Source of the DNA: Gigantopelta aegis
Taxonomy: Eukaryota; Mollusca; Gastropoda; Neomphalida; Peltospiridae
DNA: 64,000 nucleotides
Assembly: GCF_016097555.1 (NCBI RefSeq)
Contig: NC_054712.1
Location: forward strand, 54,912,172-54,976,171
Direction of reading: 5' to 3'
Translations under genes and position numbers: made by a program
The notes under the pieces: generated by a model
Databases searched by the model: none
What the model was told of the DNA's origin: nothing
Seen by the model: only the letters and a program-made list of their open reading frames with translations
Shown: positions 1 to 10,500 of the stretch, one piece after another
How the letters are laid out: the number at the start of each line of letters is the position of its first letter
Numbering within the stretch: position 1 is the stretch's first letter

Positions 1-109
1 AAACTTTCTTTCAAGTCATATCTCGTTAGTGAAGGTGGAACAAAATACAGACTTATTGTCTCACATTCTTAATATGTGAAACTAAATGATTGCCGTCTCG
101 TTCTCGTTT

Positions 110-312
110 TAACCAGTGCATCACAACTGGTATGTGCTTTCCTGTCTGTGGGAAAGTGCATAAAAATTATCCCTTGCTTCTAATGGAAAAATCTAGCATG
201 TTTCCTCTGATGACTGTGTGTCAGAATTACGAAATGTTTAACATCCACTAGCCGATGATTAATTAATTAATGTGCTCTAGTGGTGTTGCTAAACAAAACA
301 ACCTTTAACTTT
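110..312 (+). mobile_element. SINE fragment (central domain and T2 tail)
   Basis: It has the shared central domain (CACAACTGGTATGTGC, CTGTCTGTGGGAAAGTGCAT) and the tail with CATCCACTAGCCGATGATTAA and GTGCTCTAGTGGTGTTG. The tRNA-like head is missing. Confidence 0.75.
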
Positions 313-344
313 TAACTTTATTTCATACAGCAGTCTCTTTGTGT

Positions 345-392
345 CTGTGTGTGTCTGTCTGTGTGTGTGTGTGTGTGTCTGTCTGTTTCTCT
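345..392 (+). repeat. TG/TCTG microsatellite
   Basis: This is an interrupted (TG)n and TCTG tract in the SPG7 intron, just before a SINE head. Confidence 0.8.
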
Positions 393-400
393 GTCTATCT

Positions 401-705
401 AGGGGTGAGACATAGCCCAGTGGTAAAGTGCTCATTTTATGTGGTCGGTTTAGGATCGATCCCTGTCAGTGGGCCCATTGGGCTATTTTTCGCTTCAGTC
501 AGTGCACCACAACTGGTACATAAAGACTGTGGTATGTGCTATCATGTCTATGGGATAGTGCATATAAAAGATCCCCTGCTGCTAATCGAAAAAGAGTAGT
601 CCATGAAGTGGTGACAGTGGGTTTCCTCTTTCAATATCTGTGTGGTCCTTAATCATATGTTCATATAACCCTACATAAAATGTGTTGAGTGCGTTCCTTC
701 CTTCC
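401..705 (+). mobile_element. tRNA-derived SINE, head H1 and tail T1
   Basis: An A-box-like TAGCCCAGTGG and B-box-like GGATCGATCC in the head are followed by the central domain (TGGTATGTGCTATC, AAAGATCCC) and tail TAAAATGTGTTGAGTGCGT. The A box is mutated to CATAGCCC. Confidence 0.8.
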
Positions 706-843
706 TCTGCCTATCTATCTGTCTGTGTCTGTCTGTCCTGTCTGCTTGTTTGTAGTCTGTCTCTTTGCTTCTTTCTCTGAAAGACACATGTTACAGCTAC
801 GATTTAAAATCTAGCCACTCACTGTAGTTGCATCTGGTTGCAG

Positions 844-1004
844 GTGCTCAAGACGACCTTGAGAAGGTCACCAAGATGGCGCTGGATCAGGTGCGATCGT
901 ACGGGATGAACGAGAAGGTTGGACACTTATCGTTTCCAGCCAGATCGTCGGAAACTCTCGGCACTAAACCATACAGCAAGGTTTTAGCTGCTACCATTGA
1001 TGAG
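844..1004 (+). CDS. SPG7: SPG7 exon (GAQDDL block)
   Basis: The acceptor is CAG at 841-843 and the donor is GAG|GTAATA at 1005. The first two bases complete a split Gly codon. The exon encodes the start of the peptidase-domain C-terminal helices (GAQDDLEKV...ATIDE). Confidence 0.9.
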
Positions 1005-2865
1005 GTAATACACTTGACGAGATGTGGTTTGTTCGACAAGAGTTTGGAAATTGTAGCATTTTTCAGATAATTACATCATGTTTCATGGGTGACATCATGG
1101 TGTAAAAGACTTGTGCTTGCCAGATTGCTTGGATATAATTTGTGTATTTAAAGAAAAACTACTTGACCAATTCCAACAAAATTTTGGCACATGGAGAAAG
1201 AAAGTTGTGAATTTGGTCATTCTGACCACACAGGCACTGGAAGGGCAGAGCCCAGAATGATAGAATGAAACCATTTTTTATAAATCTTCTCTATTTCCAG
1301 AAATGCTTTGATGGAACAGTCTTCATATATGAAGAGATCAAAGATGTTTTTTTCTAATTTATTAAAGTTGGGTCCCCTGTTTGTCTCCACAGAGTACATA
1401 GTTATGTAGAAAAATGTATTCAAATTGTTATTATAAATATTGTTTCTTACAGGAGGCAAGGCGATTGGTGGGCAAAGCTTATAGGTGCACAGAAAAGATT
1501 CTAAAAGACAACAAAGATAAGTTAGATAAAGTGAGTTGACTTATTACCTGTAGTCCATCCCATGGGGATGCCTTTTTTCATTGTATGTAATTTGCTACAA
1601 GGTTTTTTTTATTTCGGAGTCAAATGTTTTCTAAATTGGACACAAAAACAGTAATTTTTTGTTATTTCTAAAACACTTTTACTTTTCTTCTTACGTCATC
1701 AAAACTGAAATTATTTACAAAAAAACTTTTTTTTTGGAGGATGGGATGGACTATATAATATAACATTTTGCACAGTAATTTGCCTTTGGTTGTTAGATTT
1801 ACAAATCCTTTTTTAACTTTGGGTATTGATACTGAAGATAATACTTTAACATCTAGATTAAAGGGAATTTTTAAATTCATTAAAATTGTTTGAAAGTTAG
1901 TAGGTCTTTATCAATTTCACATATTCCTATTAGTCTGTTTGTCAGGGCACTAATCTTGAAATCTATTACCTCTAAAACAGACACCAACAGTTTAGTCGTA
2001 TGTAATAAAATTTCCGATATTATTTCTCTGTTTTGGCACCATCTTGAATATTTTAAAAATGTTCAAGTGTACCAAGTTTGCATACTTACAAAAATGTAAA
2101 TGCCACAAAAACAATTGTTGGTATCTAACTGCAAGGTTTAGCCTGAATGAGGTTTTGGCAAATGGACCATATGCTTAATACTGTATACTGTGACATTTCT
2201 GTAGGTCTGGTTTTTACCTTGAAACTGACAGTCATTATTGAAATAGCTTAATTTTTTTTATTTCTTTTTACCTTCAAGGTAATTTGGGGCGAGACGTAGC
2301 CCAGTGGTAAAGCGCTCGCTTGATGCGCAGTCCTTTTGGGATCGATCCCCGTCAGTCGGCCCATTGGGCTATTTTTCGCTTCATCTAGTGCACCACGACT
2401 GGTACATCAAAGGCCGTGGTATGTGCTATCCTGTCTATGGGATGGTGCATATAAACGATCCCTTGCTGCTGATCGAAAAGAGTAGCCCATGAAGTGGCGA
2501 CAGGTTTCCTCTCTCAATATCTATGTGATCCTTAACCATATGTCCGACATATAACCATAAATAAAATGTGTTGAGTGCGTCATTAAATAAACCATTTCCT
2601 TTCCTTTCAAGGTAATTTGAAAGACATTTTAACTACTTAAGCTTATTTAAGTTTCCTTCCAGCTTACATTACTGTTGTTTGTCGGCCATTTTGACTCTTC
2701 TTGGTTTTATTTTCCTTCCAGCTTGCGTTATCACTGCTCAGTAATGAAGTCCTAACGTACGACGATGTACAGAAGCTGATCGGTCCACCACCACATGGAA
2801 AGAAGAAAACAATGGAGCCACATGGATGGGAGGGAATTATGCCATCCACCAATGATAAATCATGA
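844..2865 (+). CDS. SPG7: Paraplegin-type mitochondrial m-AAA protease, C-terminal three exons (5' part outside window)
   Basis: This encodes the C-terminal end of an FtsH/AFG3-type ATP-dependent zinc metalloprotease of the mitochondrial inner membrane, which degrades damaged membrane proteins and matures some imported ones. Exons 844-1004, 1453-1530 and 2722-2865 join in frame (incoming phase G|GT, then phase 0 twice) to give about 127 residues ending in TGA at 2863-2865. Visible family landmarks are GAQDDLEKVTKMA, YGMNEKVG, the helical block EARRLVGKAYRCTEKIL, and LIGPPPHGKKK near the C-terminus. The LIGPPPHG block followed by a short tail favours paraplegin over AFG3L2. The AAA module and the HEXXH zinc site must lie in exons left of position 1. 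Intron 1005-1452 is short; intron 1531-2721 carries a SINE. AATAAA at 3006-3011 is a plausible polyadenylation signal. I am confident of the family and fairly confident of the paralogue. Confidence 0.9.
1453..1530 (+). CDS. SPG7: SPG7 exon (EARRLVGKAY helix)
   Basis: The 78-nt exon lies between acceptor ACAG (1449-1452) and donor GTGAGT (1531). It encodes 26 residues, EARRLVGKAYRCTEKILKDN and onward. Phase is 0 on both sides. Confidence 0.9.
2287..2605 (+). mobile_element. Full-length SINE (H1+T1) in last SPG7 intron
   Basis: The head GACGTAGCCCAGTGGTAAAG, B box GGGATCGATCCC, central domain and T1 tail are all present. A perfect 14-bp target-site duplication, TTCAAGGTAATTTG, flanks it at 2273-2286 and 2606-2619. 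Confidence 0.92.
2722..2865 (+). CDS. SPG7: SPG7 terminal coding exon
   Basis: Acceptor TTCCAG ends at 2721. The exon encodes 47 residues from LALSLLSNEVLTYDDVQKL through IGPPPHG to the stop TGA. A near-copy of the acceptor plus the first exon bases lies about 59 bp upstream (2652-2674); using it would shift the frame. Confidence 0.9.
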   Translation, partial: LALSLLSNEVLTYDDVQKLIGPPPHGKKKTMEPHGWEGIMPSTNDKS

Positions 2866-3005
2866 CACTGTTGGCTAAGAAGATGTGCAGTAAAGAGAAT
2901 GCTATCTAAATAATGTCTGATGATTGGTTGCAATGAAACCAGTGACTTTTTGAAAAAAATGTGAATTAAGTTTACCCTTCAGTGTATTGGTTATTGTCTA
3001 CTTTC

Positions 3006-3011
3006 AATAAA
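3006..3011 (+). terminator. Probable SPG7 polyadenylation signal
   Basis: A canonical AATAAA hexamer lies about 140 bp after the SPG7 stop codon, followed by T-rich sequence. Nothing else in the 3' flank competes as clearly. Confidence 0.55.
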
Positions 3012-3507
3012 CTGTTTAGGTTTTGTTTTTTATTTTGCTTAACAAGTTGTATTCTGCAACATTTTAATATCTACTAATGCAATACAGTAGTTTACAATAA
3101 CTGTCGAACCAATTTGGTTTTTGGAAAATCATGTTGCCATTTTATGTGCATGTTGTAATTTGAAAAACATTAAACAAATGAAGAGGTGTTCCTGGACTAA
3201 ATTATTGTGGGTTCGTTAAAAATAAGAAGTAAATATAATGTGGTGTTTTGTATTACATGCTACTGTAAATAAATAACTGTGTCAAACTATAAATGGAGTT
3301 TTTGTGCATTCCATATTGTTTTGGCATGAACATCATCATTTATCACATGTATTCTATTTGTTGTGTTTGAGATTTCAGCTTAGGAATTGCAACCCAATCG
3401 ATAATCAGTATGATGAAACAAATAAATAAATTAATTTCACAAAAAAACCTCTAGACTAAACAAAGAGAGAAAAACAGATGGCTTAGATTAAAACTGGAGA
3501 AACGAAA

Positions 3508-3901
3508 GGAAGAAAGAAAGAAAGAAATGTTTTATTTAACGACGCACTCAACACATTTTATTTACGGTTATATGGCGTCAGACATATGGTTAAGGACCAC
3601 ACAGATTTCGAGAGGAAACCCGCTGTCGCCACTACATGGGCTACTCTTCCGATTAGCAGCAAGGGATCTTTTATTTGCACTTCCCATGGGCAGGATAGCA
3701 CAAACCATGGCCTTTGTTGAACCAGTTATGGATCACTGGTCAGTGCAAGTGGTTTACACCTACCCACTGAGCCTTGCGGAGCACTCACTCGGGGTTTGGA
3801 GTCGGTATCTGGATTAAAAACCCCATGCCTTGACTGGGATCCGAACCCAGTACCTACCAGCCTGTAGACCGATGACCTGCCACGACGTCACCGAGGCCGG
3901 T
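3508..3901 (-). mobile_element. Full-length SINE (head H2 and tail T1), reverse orientation
   Basis: Read on the minus strand it begins ACCGGCCTCGGTGACGTCGT, has B box GGGTTCGGATCCCAG, the GTAGGTGTAAACCACTTGCA block, the central domain and the T1 tail ending in a TTTC run. The 14-bp target-site duplication CTGGAGAAACGAAA is at 3494-3507 and 3902-3915. Confidence 0.92.
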
Positions 3902-4013
3902 CTGGAGAAACGAAAAACAGATGTCCAAACCAAATCGGTGAAGGAGAAAGAAGTAAGTTACAGTCACATGACTGAAACAGGAAGTAGAGGACTCACTGGA
4001 AGATTTTTAAGCC

Positions 4014-4481
4014 ATGGGGCCGTCCATATATTACATAACGCTATTTTTATCAAAATTAGACACCCACCCACCCCCTTGTAACGCTTGACCATACACCTCC
4101 AAAAATATTACATAACACTTGGAGAAACTCTAACACGTAGACAAAGCAATGTGGCAATGTTTATACCCATGTGTACTACGATGATGTCATTAAAGTGACG
4201 TATTGCTGTAGGATGGGGAAAAAACCCCGCTGGTTTTCACTTGCGCCATTTTAAAATGTCTTGTATTATAGCATTTCAGCTTGATTTATAATTGTTTTGG
4301 GTTTACCTCTAAAAACCTACATTATATATTGTTGTCATGGCATGGCACCTTTAAGAGAAAACAAAATTGTGTTACGTAACGCTGTTCAATACACCCCCAC
4401 CCCTTGTAACACCACATAACACATGGACTTACACACACCCCACCCCTCTACGCATTACGTAATATTTGAATGGCCCCCCAT
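4014..4481. mobile_element. MITE-like element with terminal inverted repeats
   Basis: The left end, GGGGCCGTCCATATATTACA, is the inverse of the right end, which reads GCATTACGTAATATTTGAAT then GGCCCCCCAT. Subterminal CACCCCCTTGTAAC-like blocks also recur. There is no coding capacity. The superfamily and exact ends are undecided. Confidence 0.6.
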
Positions 4482-4737
4482 TACCATTGACTGTTGGGAT
4501 GTTTGGACCAGACTAATATCCTTAGGGGAATATGCCTTTGTTTGAGGTCAGGTGAAGTATTCTTAAATGAGAAAACATTCCAAGTTTTCTCCAATATATT
4601 TAAATAACATATACTTACAGACAGGATTTTTGTTGATGCGGGCTACAAAATAGCCATTGACCATAGGCCTATATTGGAATTTTGATATTGGCTAAAGTAA
4701 GCAAAATTCCAATATTTTGTTGTCATTTGACACTACA

Positions 4738-5129
4738 ACCAGCCTCGGTGGCATCGTGGTTAGGCCATTGGTCTACAAGCTGGTAGGTACTGGGTTCGGA
4801 TCCCAGTCAAGGCATGGGAGTTTTAATCCAGATACCAACTCCAAACGCTGAGTGAGTGCTCCGCAAGGCTCAGTGGGTAGGTGTAAACAACTTGCACTAA
4901 CCAGTGATCCATAACTGGTTCAACAACAGCCATGGTTTGTACTATCCTGCCTGTGGGAAGTGCAAATAAAAGATCCCTTGCTGCCTGTCATAAAAGAGTA
5001 GCCTATGTGGTGACAGTGGGTTTCCACTAAAAAACAGTGTCAGAATGACCATATGTTTGACGTCCAATAGCCGATGATAAGATAAAAAATCAATGTGCTC
5101 TAGTGGCGTCGTTAAATAAAACAAACTTT
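4738..5129 (+). mobile_element. Full-length SINE (head H2 and T2-like tail)
   Basis: Head GCCTCGGTGGCATCGTGGTT, B box GGGTTCGGATCCCAG, central domain and tail CCAATAGCCGATGATAAGAT plus GTCGTTAAATAAAACAAAC are present. The 8-bp target-site duplication ACACTACA is at 4730-4737 and 5130-5137. Confidence 0.9.
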
Positions 5130-5429
5130 ACACTACATTGGATAATAGAAATAACGTCAATAAATGCATTAGATGACTGCAATGAGAATGCGCACCAGCA
5201 TTTTCTTGTTAGTGGAATGGTTTCAATAGATTGAGGATACTGGGAGAGGAAAAATAATGATAAATTCCAAGTTTGGTCAAATATCATTTATATTTTATTG
5301 CCCATTCAGTACTGCTACATAACAAAGAAAACCCCAAAAATAATACCCATGCACCACGTCCACTCCAAGAAACCACAACAAGCTAATAATACATGTAAAG
5401 TGGGGTTGTTTTTTTTCAACAATAACTTT

Positions 5430-6639
5430 GGAGATGTAGTCCAGTGATAAAGTGCTCACTGTCGGCATTCCCAGTCTGGAGTTCATCGCGGTAAGACGTG
5501 TTTGTGCACACTGCACGTGCTTTCACGGCTCGACTTTGGGATCCTTCACTTTTGTTGTTTTTGTCAGCGAAGTGAAGTTTTCTACTGGGATGTATTGGAA
5601 CTGATTGAACGCTGGAACGCTTCTCGTTTCGACAGTCTGCACCACCAGGTTGGATTCTTTTTTAGCAAGATTCCTTGCCTCCACGTCATTTCTCCGTCTG
5701 ACTATGTTGACTTGTTTTTTTTGTGACTCGTATGGCGGCCATTCTGCAGAATGCCACGGTTGTTTGCGTTTAGTCTCTACATGTCCGAGCCTGTCCTAGC
5801 AGCACTGGAAGATTGACTGCCCCACTTTAAGAAGAAATAGGAAGCAGGGTCGGCCCCTACTACTCTTTTTTAGACTTTACTTTGTTTTATTGTGATACCA
5901 TCTCATATCCTCCAGAGTTGGGCCTGTCTGCACCACTATACCAACCCATGACGACTGGACTATACCCTAGTCTGATTCTCTCTCTCGTTCAGACGGATCC
6001 GGCTTCTCAAGATCTGTATTTCAGCACAGCACTACACCTTCAACATCTATTGACTGTCAATCTAGGTGTTTTCTTGACAGGATGCAACCCATCTCGTCCC
6101 TACAAGCTGTGCACCATAACGGCCTTAACGAGGCCACTCACGTGGACATATAGATCGGACTTTAAACTTTTAGACCTTCATTCAAAAGTTTATGTCAAAA
6201 TATTTTTTTTTTTTAATATTATTAAATAGTCCGATCCTCTTTTCTTTCTCTTATATATTTTTGGACTGTCCTTCTAAAATTCTCCAAATTATATAAATAT
6301 TCGACCGAGCAGTCAATTCTTTTTTTTTTTGGCTTGTAACTTTTTTTATAAATTCTATTAACTTTTTTACTAATTGCTATTTTCAAAATTTTGCCCAATT
6401 TCTTTTTGACCACCCGATCTAATCTAGCGACCAAATTTAATGAGTAGAATTTTCTTTATTAATTATATTAATTAGAGATGCGCATCAAAATTTTAGAGGC
6501 CCACTATTTAATTTTTGGATGTAAATTTCAAAATTGTCCACTTAGTTTTTTTCTGTCCCGGGACAAGCCCCGAGACGGACATGCTCGAAACTCTAGTGGT
6601 ATATGAGCATGTAAAAATTATTTGCACTTGCACTCACTG
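5430..6639. other. Unclassified intergenic stretch; possible mobile-element remnant
   Basis: It opens with a decayed tRNA-like SINE head (GATGTAGTCCAGTGATAAAG, about 5432-5470), then moderately GC-rich sequence to about 6170, then a T-rich tract to about 6500. I see no family motif in any frame. A 115-residue open stretch at 5882-6229 has no recognisable domain. The sharp compositional change suggests an old retroelement end, but this is a guess. Confidence 0.25.
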
Positions 6640-6875
6640 TCGGTGTGCCTATTGTACTATGTCAGTACACCACTACTGGTATATCAAAGGTCGTGGTATG
6701 TACTAAACTGTCTAGGACCGTGCATACGGTATAAAAGATCCCTTGCTACTAATAGAAAAATGGAGTGGTTTTCCTCTCTAAGACTATTTGTCAAAGTTAC
6801 CAAATGTTTAACATCAAATAGTAGATGATTAAAAAAAACACTTTAACTTCCAACCATAACTTTTAACATTGAGTA
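6640..6875 (+). mobile_element. SINE fragment upstream of WRNIP1
   Basis: It has the central domain (CACCACTACTGGTATATCAA, AAAGATCCCTTGCTACTAAT) and a decayed T2 tail. The head is missing. It ends about 80 bp before the WRNIP1 start codon. Confidence 0.7.
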
Positions 6876-6956
6876 TACTTTAATGTGGTCCGTTTATCAT
6901 GGGAGACTACTCCATACGCCTCACAAGTGTTTATAGGTGGGGCTTTGAAATAGAAT

Positions 6957-7544
6957 ATGGAGGGATTTGTGAAAATGGAAGGAATTGACACTTCAGAATG
7001 CCCTGTTTGTAGCAAGACGTTTCCAGTGTCATCAATTACAAATCACGTGAACGAGTGCTTGAACAACTCGGCTCAGAAAAGCAAACCATCAACTAGTCTT
7101 GGGAAACGTAAATCTGATACAAATAACACGGTTTCGGCATGGAATTTCCTCACATCAGCCTCAGGGAATACAAAATCAAGCAAAAAGTTAAAAGTAAACG
7201 ATACCAAAATATCTCCAGATTCTAAAAGATCAAATGCTCATTTGTCTTCCGTTTCTTGTTTGACAAAACAACCAGATGCATCAGTTAAGAAGGAAAACAT
7301 CGGGAGTGAAAAAGAAAGCATAAACGATAGAAATGTTACGCATAATTTCTCGAATATGACAGTAAAGTCGACTTCATGTTCAAAGACTGATTTAATACCT
7401 TTGGCAGAAAGGATGCGTCCCAAGACACTAGAAAACTATGTAGGGCAGGACAGTGCTGTTGGCGAAAAGAGTCTTCTCCATTCTCTTTTACAAAGTCGGC
7501 AGATTCCATCAATGATCTTGTGGGGACCACCTGGCTGTGGGAAG
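6957..7544 (+). CDS. WRNIP1: WRNIP1 exon 1: UBZ finger and Walker A
   Basis: This exon encodes residues 1-196, with the C2HC finger at 15-34, a Ser/Lys-rich linker to about 145, then [18 protein letters not shown] and the P-loop up to GPPGCGK. The donor GTTATT at 7545 is a weak match to consensus, but the reading frame and the next exon require it. Confidence 0.93.
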
Positions 7545-10500
7545 GTTATTGAATTTTAAGTAATAAAAGGCATGAGTTCCACTCGTACCCCCTTTCAATG
7601 GTTAGGGTTACTTTTAAACTTAGGGTTAGTCTTAGAGACTTTGATATAGAGGGGTACAGGTCAAACTCTTTAAGTTTGTAATAAAATATTACAGTGCGGC
7701 AGTGATAAGAAATACATTCCAAAAAGCAACGGTAAACAATAAATGCTGGAAATATCCAAGACTTTGCCCCCAAATAAGGGGTGGGACGAAGCCCAGTGGT
7801 AAGAGCGTGCCTGATGTCTGGTTGGTCTAGGATCAATCCCCTGTGTGGCCAGTTGAGCTATTTCTTTATCCAGTCAGTGTAGCATGACTGGCTACAGACG
7901 GCGAATTGATCCTAGACCAACCACGATTTACGACAAGTGCTGACCACTGGGTTTTGTCCCACCACTTATTTTAGGGCAAAATAGAAGTCCTAAAACTTGC
8001 CTTGGCTATATGAAAAGTGTGAAGGAAAGCTTTTAGGAAACCAAGGCAGATGAGGAGGATATATAAATATATAACTGTATATACATATATTTACCTTTTC
8101 TGTGCAATCCATGTTTTTTTAGGACACCCTCCCCCCCCACCCACCCACCCACCCAAAAAAACCCAACAACAAACAAACCAAACAAAGCCCTAGGAAAAAA
8201 AAATGCACAGCGTCACTCAATTCTGTAACTGATAAAAAAAAGAGAAATATTTAGAGTCCATTCATTAAGTATTTCCAAGGTGAGCAGCACTGAATAGTTT
8301 CACCTTTAGGAAGATGAGCTAGTTACATATTTTTTATTATTTTCTGTTTTAGACTACGTTAGCCAGAATAATTGCAAACAACTGTAAGAGTTGTGGCAAT
8401 GTGAAATTTGTTCAGCTGTCAGCGACTACATCTGGGATCAGTGACGTCAAGCAAGTCATTGCAATTGCAAAGAATGATCAGAAACTGCTCGGACGAAAAA
8501 CAATTCTCTTCTTGGACGAAATTCACAGGTTCAACAAAACTCAGCAGGTACAGAATATTATAATTTTCATGACCAGGATTTTATATAATGGAAGTGGAGG
8601 TACACTGTCTTTTATAAGTGTTATGGGGTGATGGGCAAATATAAATGTGGTCGGGGGAAAAAAAGAGGTGTGATTGGTGGGGGCCACAGCCCTCTATGTT
8701 AACTTTTCCATCTAGGAGCCAGATGGCATCTACTTGTATTTTTATATAGATAATATGAAATATTTTGGTTGCCAAATGAACAAAATGATCACATATCATA
8801 TGCAACAAAATCTGTTTCAGTGTACCGGGCTGGGCCATGACCTCCATCCTGTCTACACTAGTGCAGATTGGTTTTTGTCAGCTTATACATCCTGCTACCA
8901 CTGCCGCCTACCTTTCATACTTACAGTTGTAACCTCTCTTGCATTCGGTAGATGTAAATGCTTATTTTTCTCAGACGACCTGCTACTTTCAAAGTTACGA
9001 AATAAGCATATGGGAGGGTGTGTGTGTGTCAGTGGAGCAGCTGCTTTGTATCATTTGGCTGAATGATGTTGCCAGTTCAGACTTCCCCAAAACCAGTAGA
9101 AGATATGGCTTTGAATAATTTTAGCTTAATATCTGTACAAATTTAGGGTATGTATTCTTTATGTAATTAGTGATCATATTACAGCTTTTCTTGTGCAGAC
9201 ATATTACATATTTGTAGTTTATGATTTAAAAATATCCATTTAAGCTCTATGTTCTAGGAACACAAAGTTTTAAAAAGCCATTTTGTCGAAAGGCAAATTA
9301 CAAATACCAGATAAAATGCAGCTTCTAATCACTTAGTTTTATGTTATTCTTTTGTTGTGTACTATGTAAATTACATTCCAGGATTCTTTGCTTCCACATG
9401 TTGAGGATGGGACTATTGTGTTGATTGGCGCCACCACCGAGAACCCATCCTTTCAAGTGAACAGTGCTCTACTCAGTCGGTGTAGAGTTATTGTCCTAGA
9501 GAAGCTGTCCGGTACAGCTGTGGAGAGAATTTTATACAGAGCAGTCGACGAGATGAATGTCCAGGTTGTTGACAGCGAGGATGATGTGGCTGATGAAGAT
9601 GTTGAAGATGACGGTCAAGGTCAAACAGACAGGTTCATTTGCATTTTATTTTGATAAGAAGTGATAGGATATTAAACAAGATTTTATGTTATATCAAAGT
9701 TAAAGTTTAACGACACCACTAGGGCACATTGATTTATTTATAATGGGCTGTGGGATGTCCAAAGTTTGGAATTTTGACATATAGTCTTAGAGAGAAAACC
9801 TGCTACAGTTGTTTTATTATTAGCAAAGTATCTTTTATATGCACCATCCCACAGACATGACAGCACATACCACTTCCTTTGATATACCAGTAGTGGTGCA
9901 CAGGCTGGAACGAGAATTAGCCCAATGGGCCTACTGACGGGGATCGATCCTGGATCATCCATGCATCAGGCAACCTCTGTACCACTGGGCTGTGTCCTGC
10001 CTTTTATGTTGTATCAGTTTATTTCTCAAGTGACATACAGTGAAACCCTACTGGCCCCGGTGGCGTCGTGGTTAGGCGATCGGTCTACAGGCTGGTAGGT
10101 ACTGGGTTCGGATCCCAGTTGAGGCATGGGATTTTTAATCCATATACCGACTCCAAACCCTGAGTGAGTGATCCGCACGGCTCAATGGGTAGGTGTAAAC
10201 CACTTGCACTGACCAGTGTTCCATAACTTGCTCAACAACAGCCATGGTTTGTGCTATCCTGCCTGTGGGAAGCGCAAATAAAAGATCCCTTGCTGCCTGT
10301 CATAAAAGAGTAGCCTATGTGGCGATAGCGGGTTTCCTCTAAAAAACAGTGTCAGAATGACCATATGTTTGATGTCCAATAGCCGATGATAAGATAAAAA
10401 ATCAATGTGCTCTAGTGGCGTCGTTAAATAAAACAAACTTTACTTTTTACAGTGAAACCCCTAGAAACCAGACCCTCAGTAAACTACATCAAACAACAGC

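Noticed and set aside
844..2865. AFG3L2 as the identity of the left-edge gene
   Set aside because: The C-terminal LIGPPPHG block and short tail fit paraplegin better. AFG3L2 normally has a GPRPF-type block and a longer acidic tail.
3527..3817. Conserved-looking 96-residue ORF ([19 protein letters not shown]...), repeated at 16448 (minus) and 62203
   Set aside because: It is the reverse strand of SINE copies. The repeated open frame reflects SINE identity, not a protein family.
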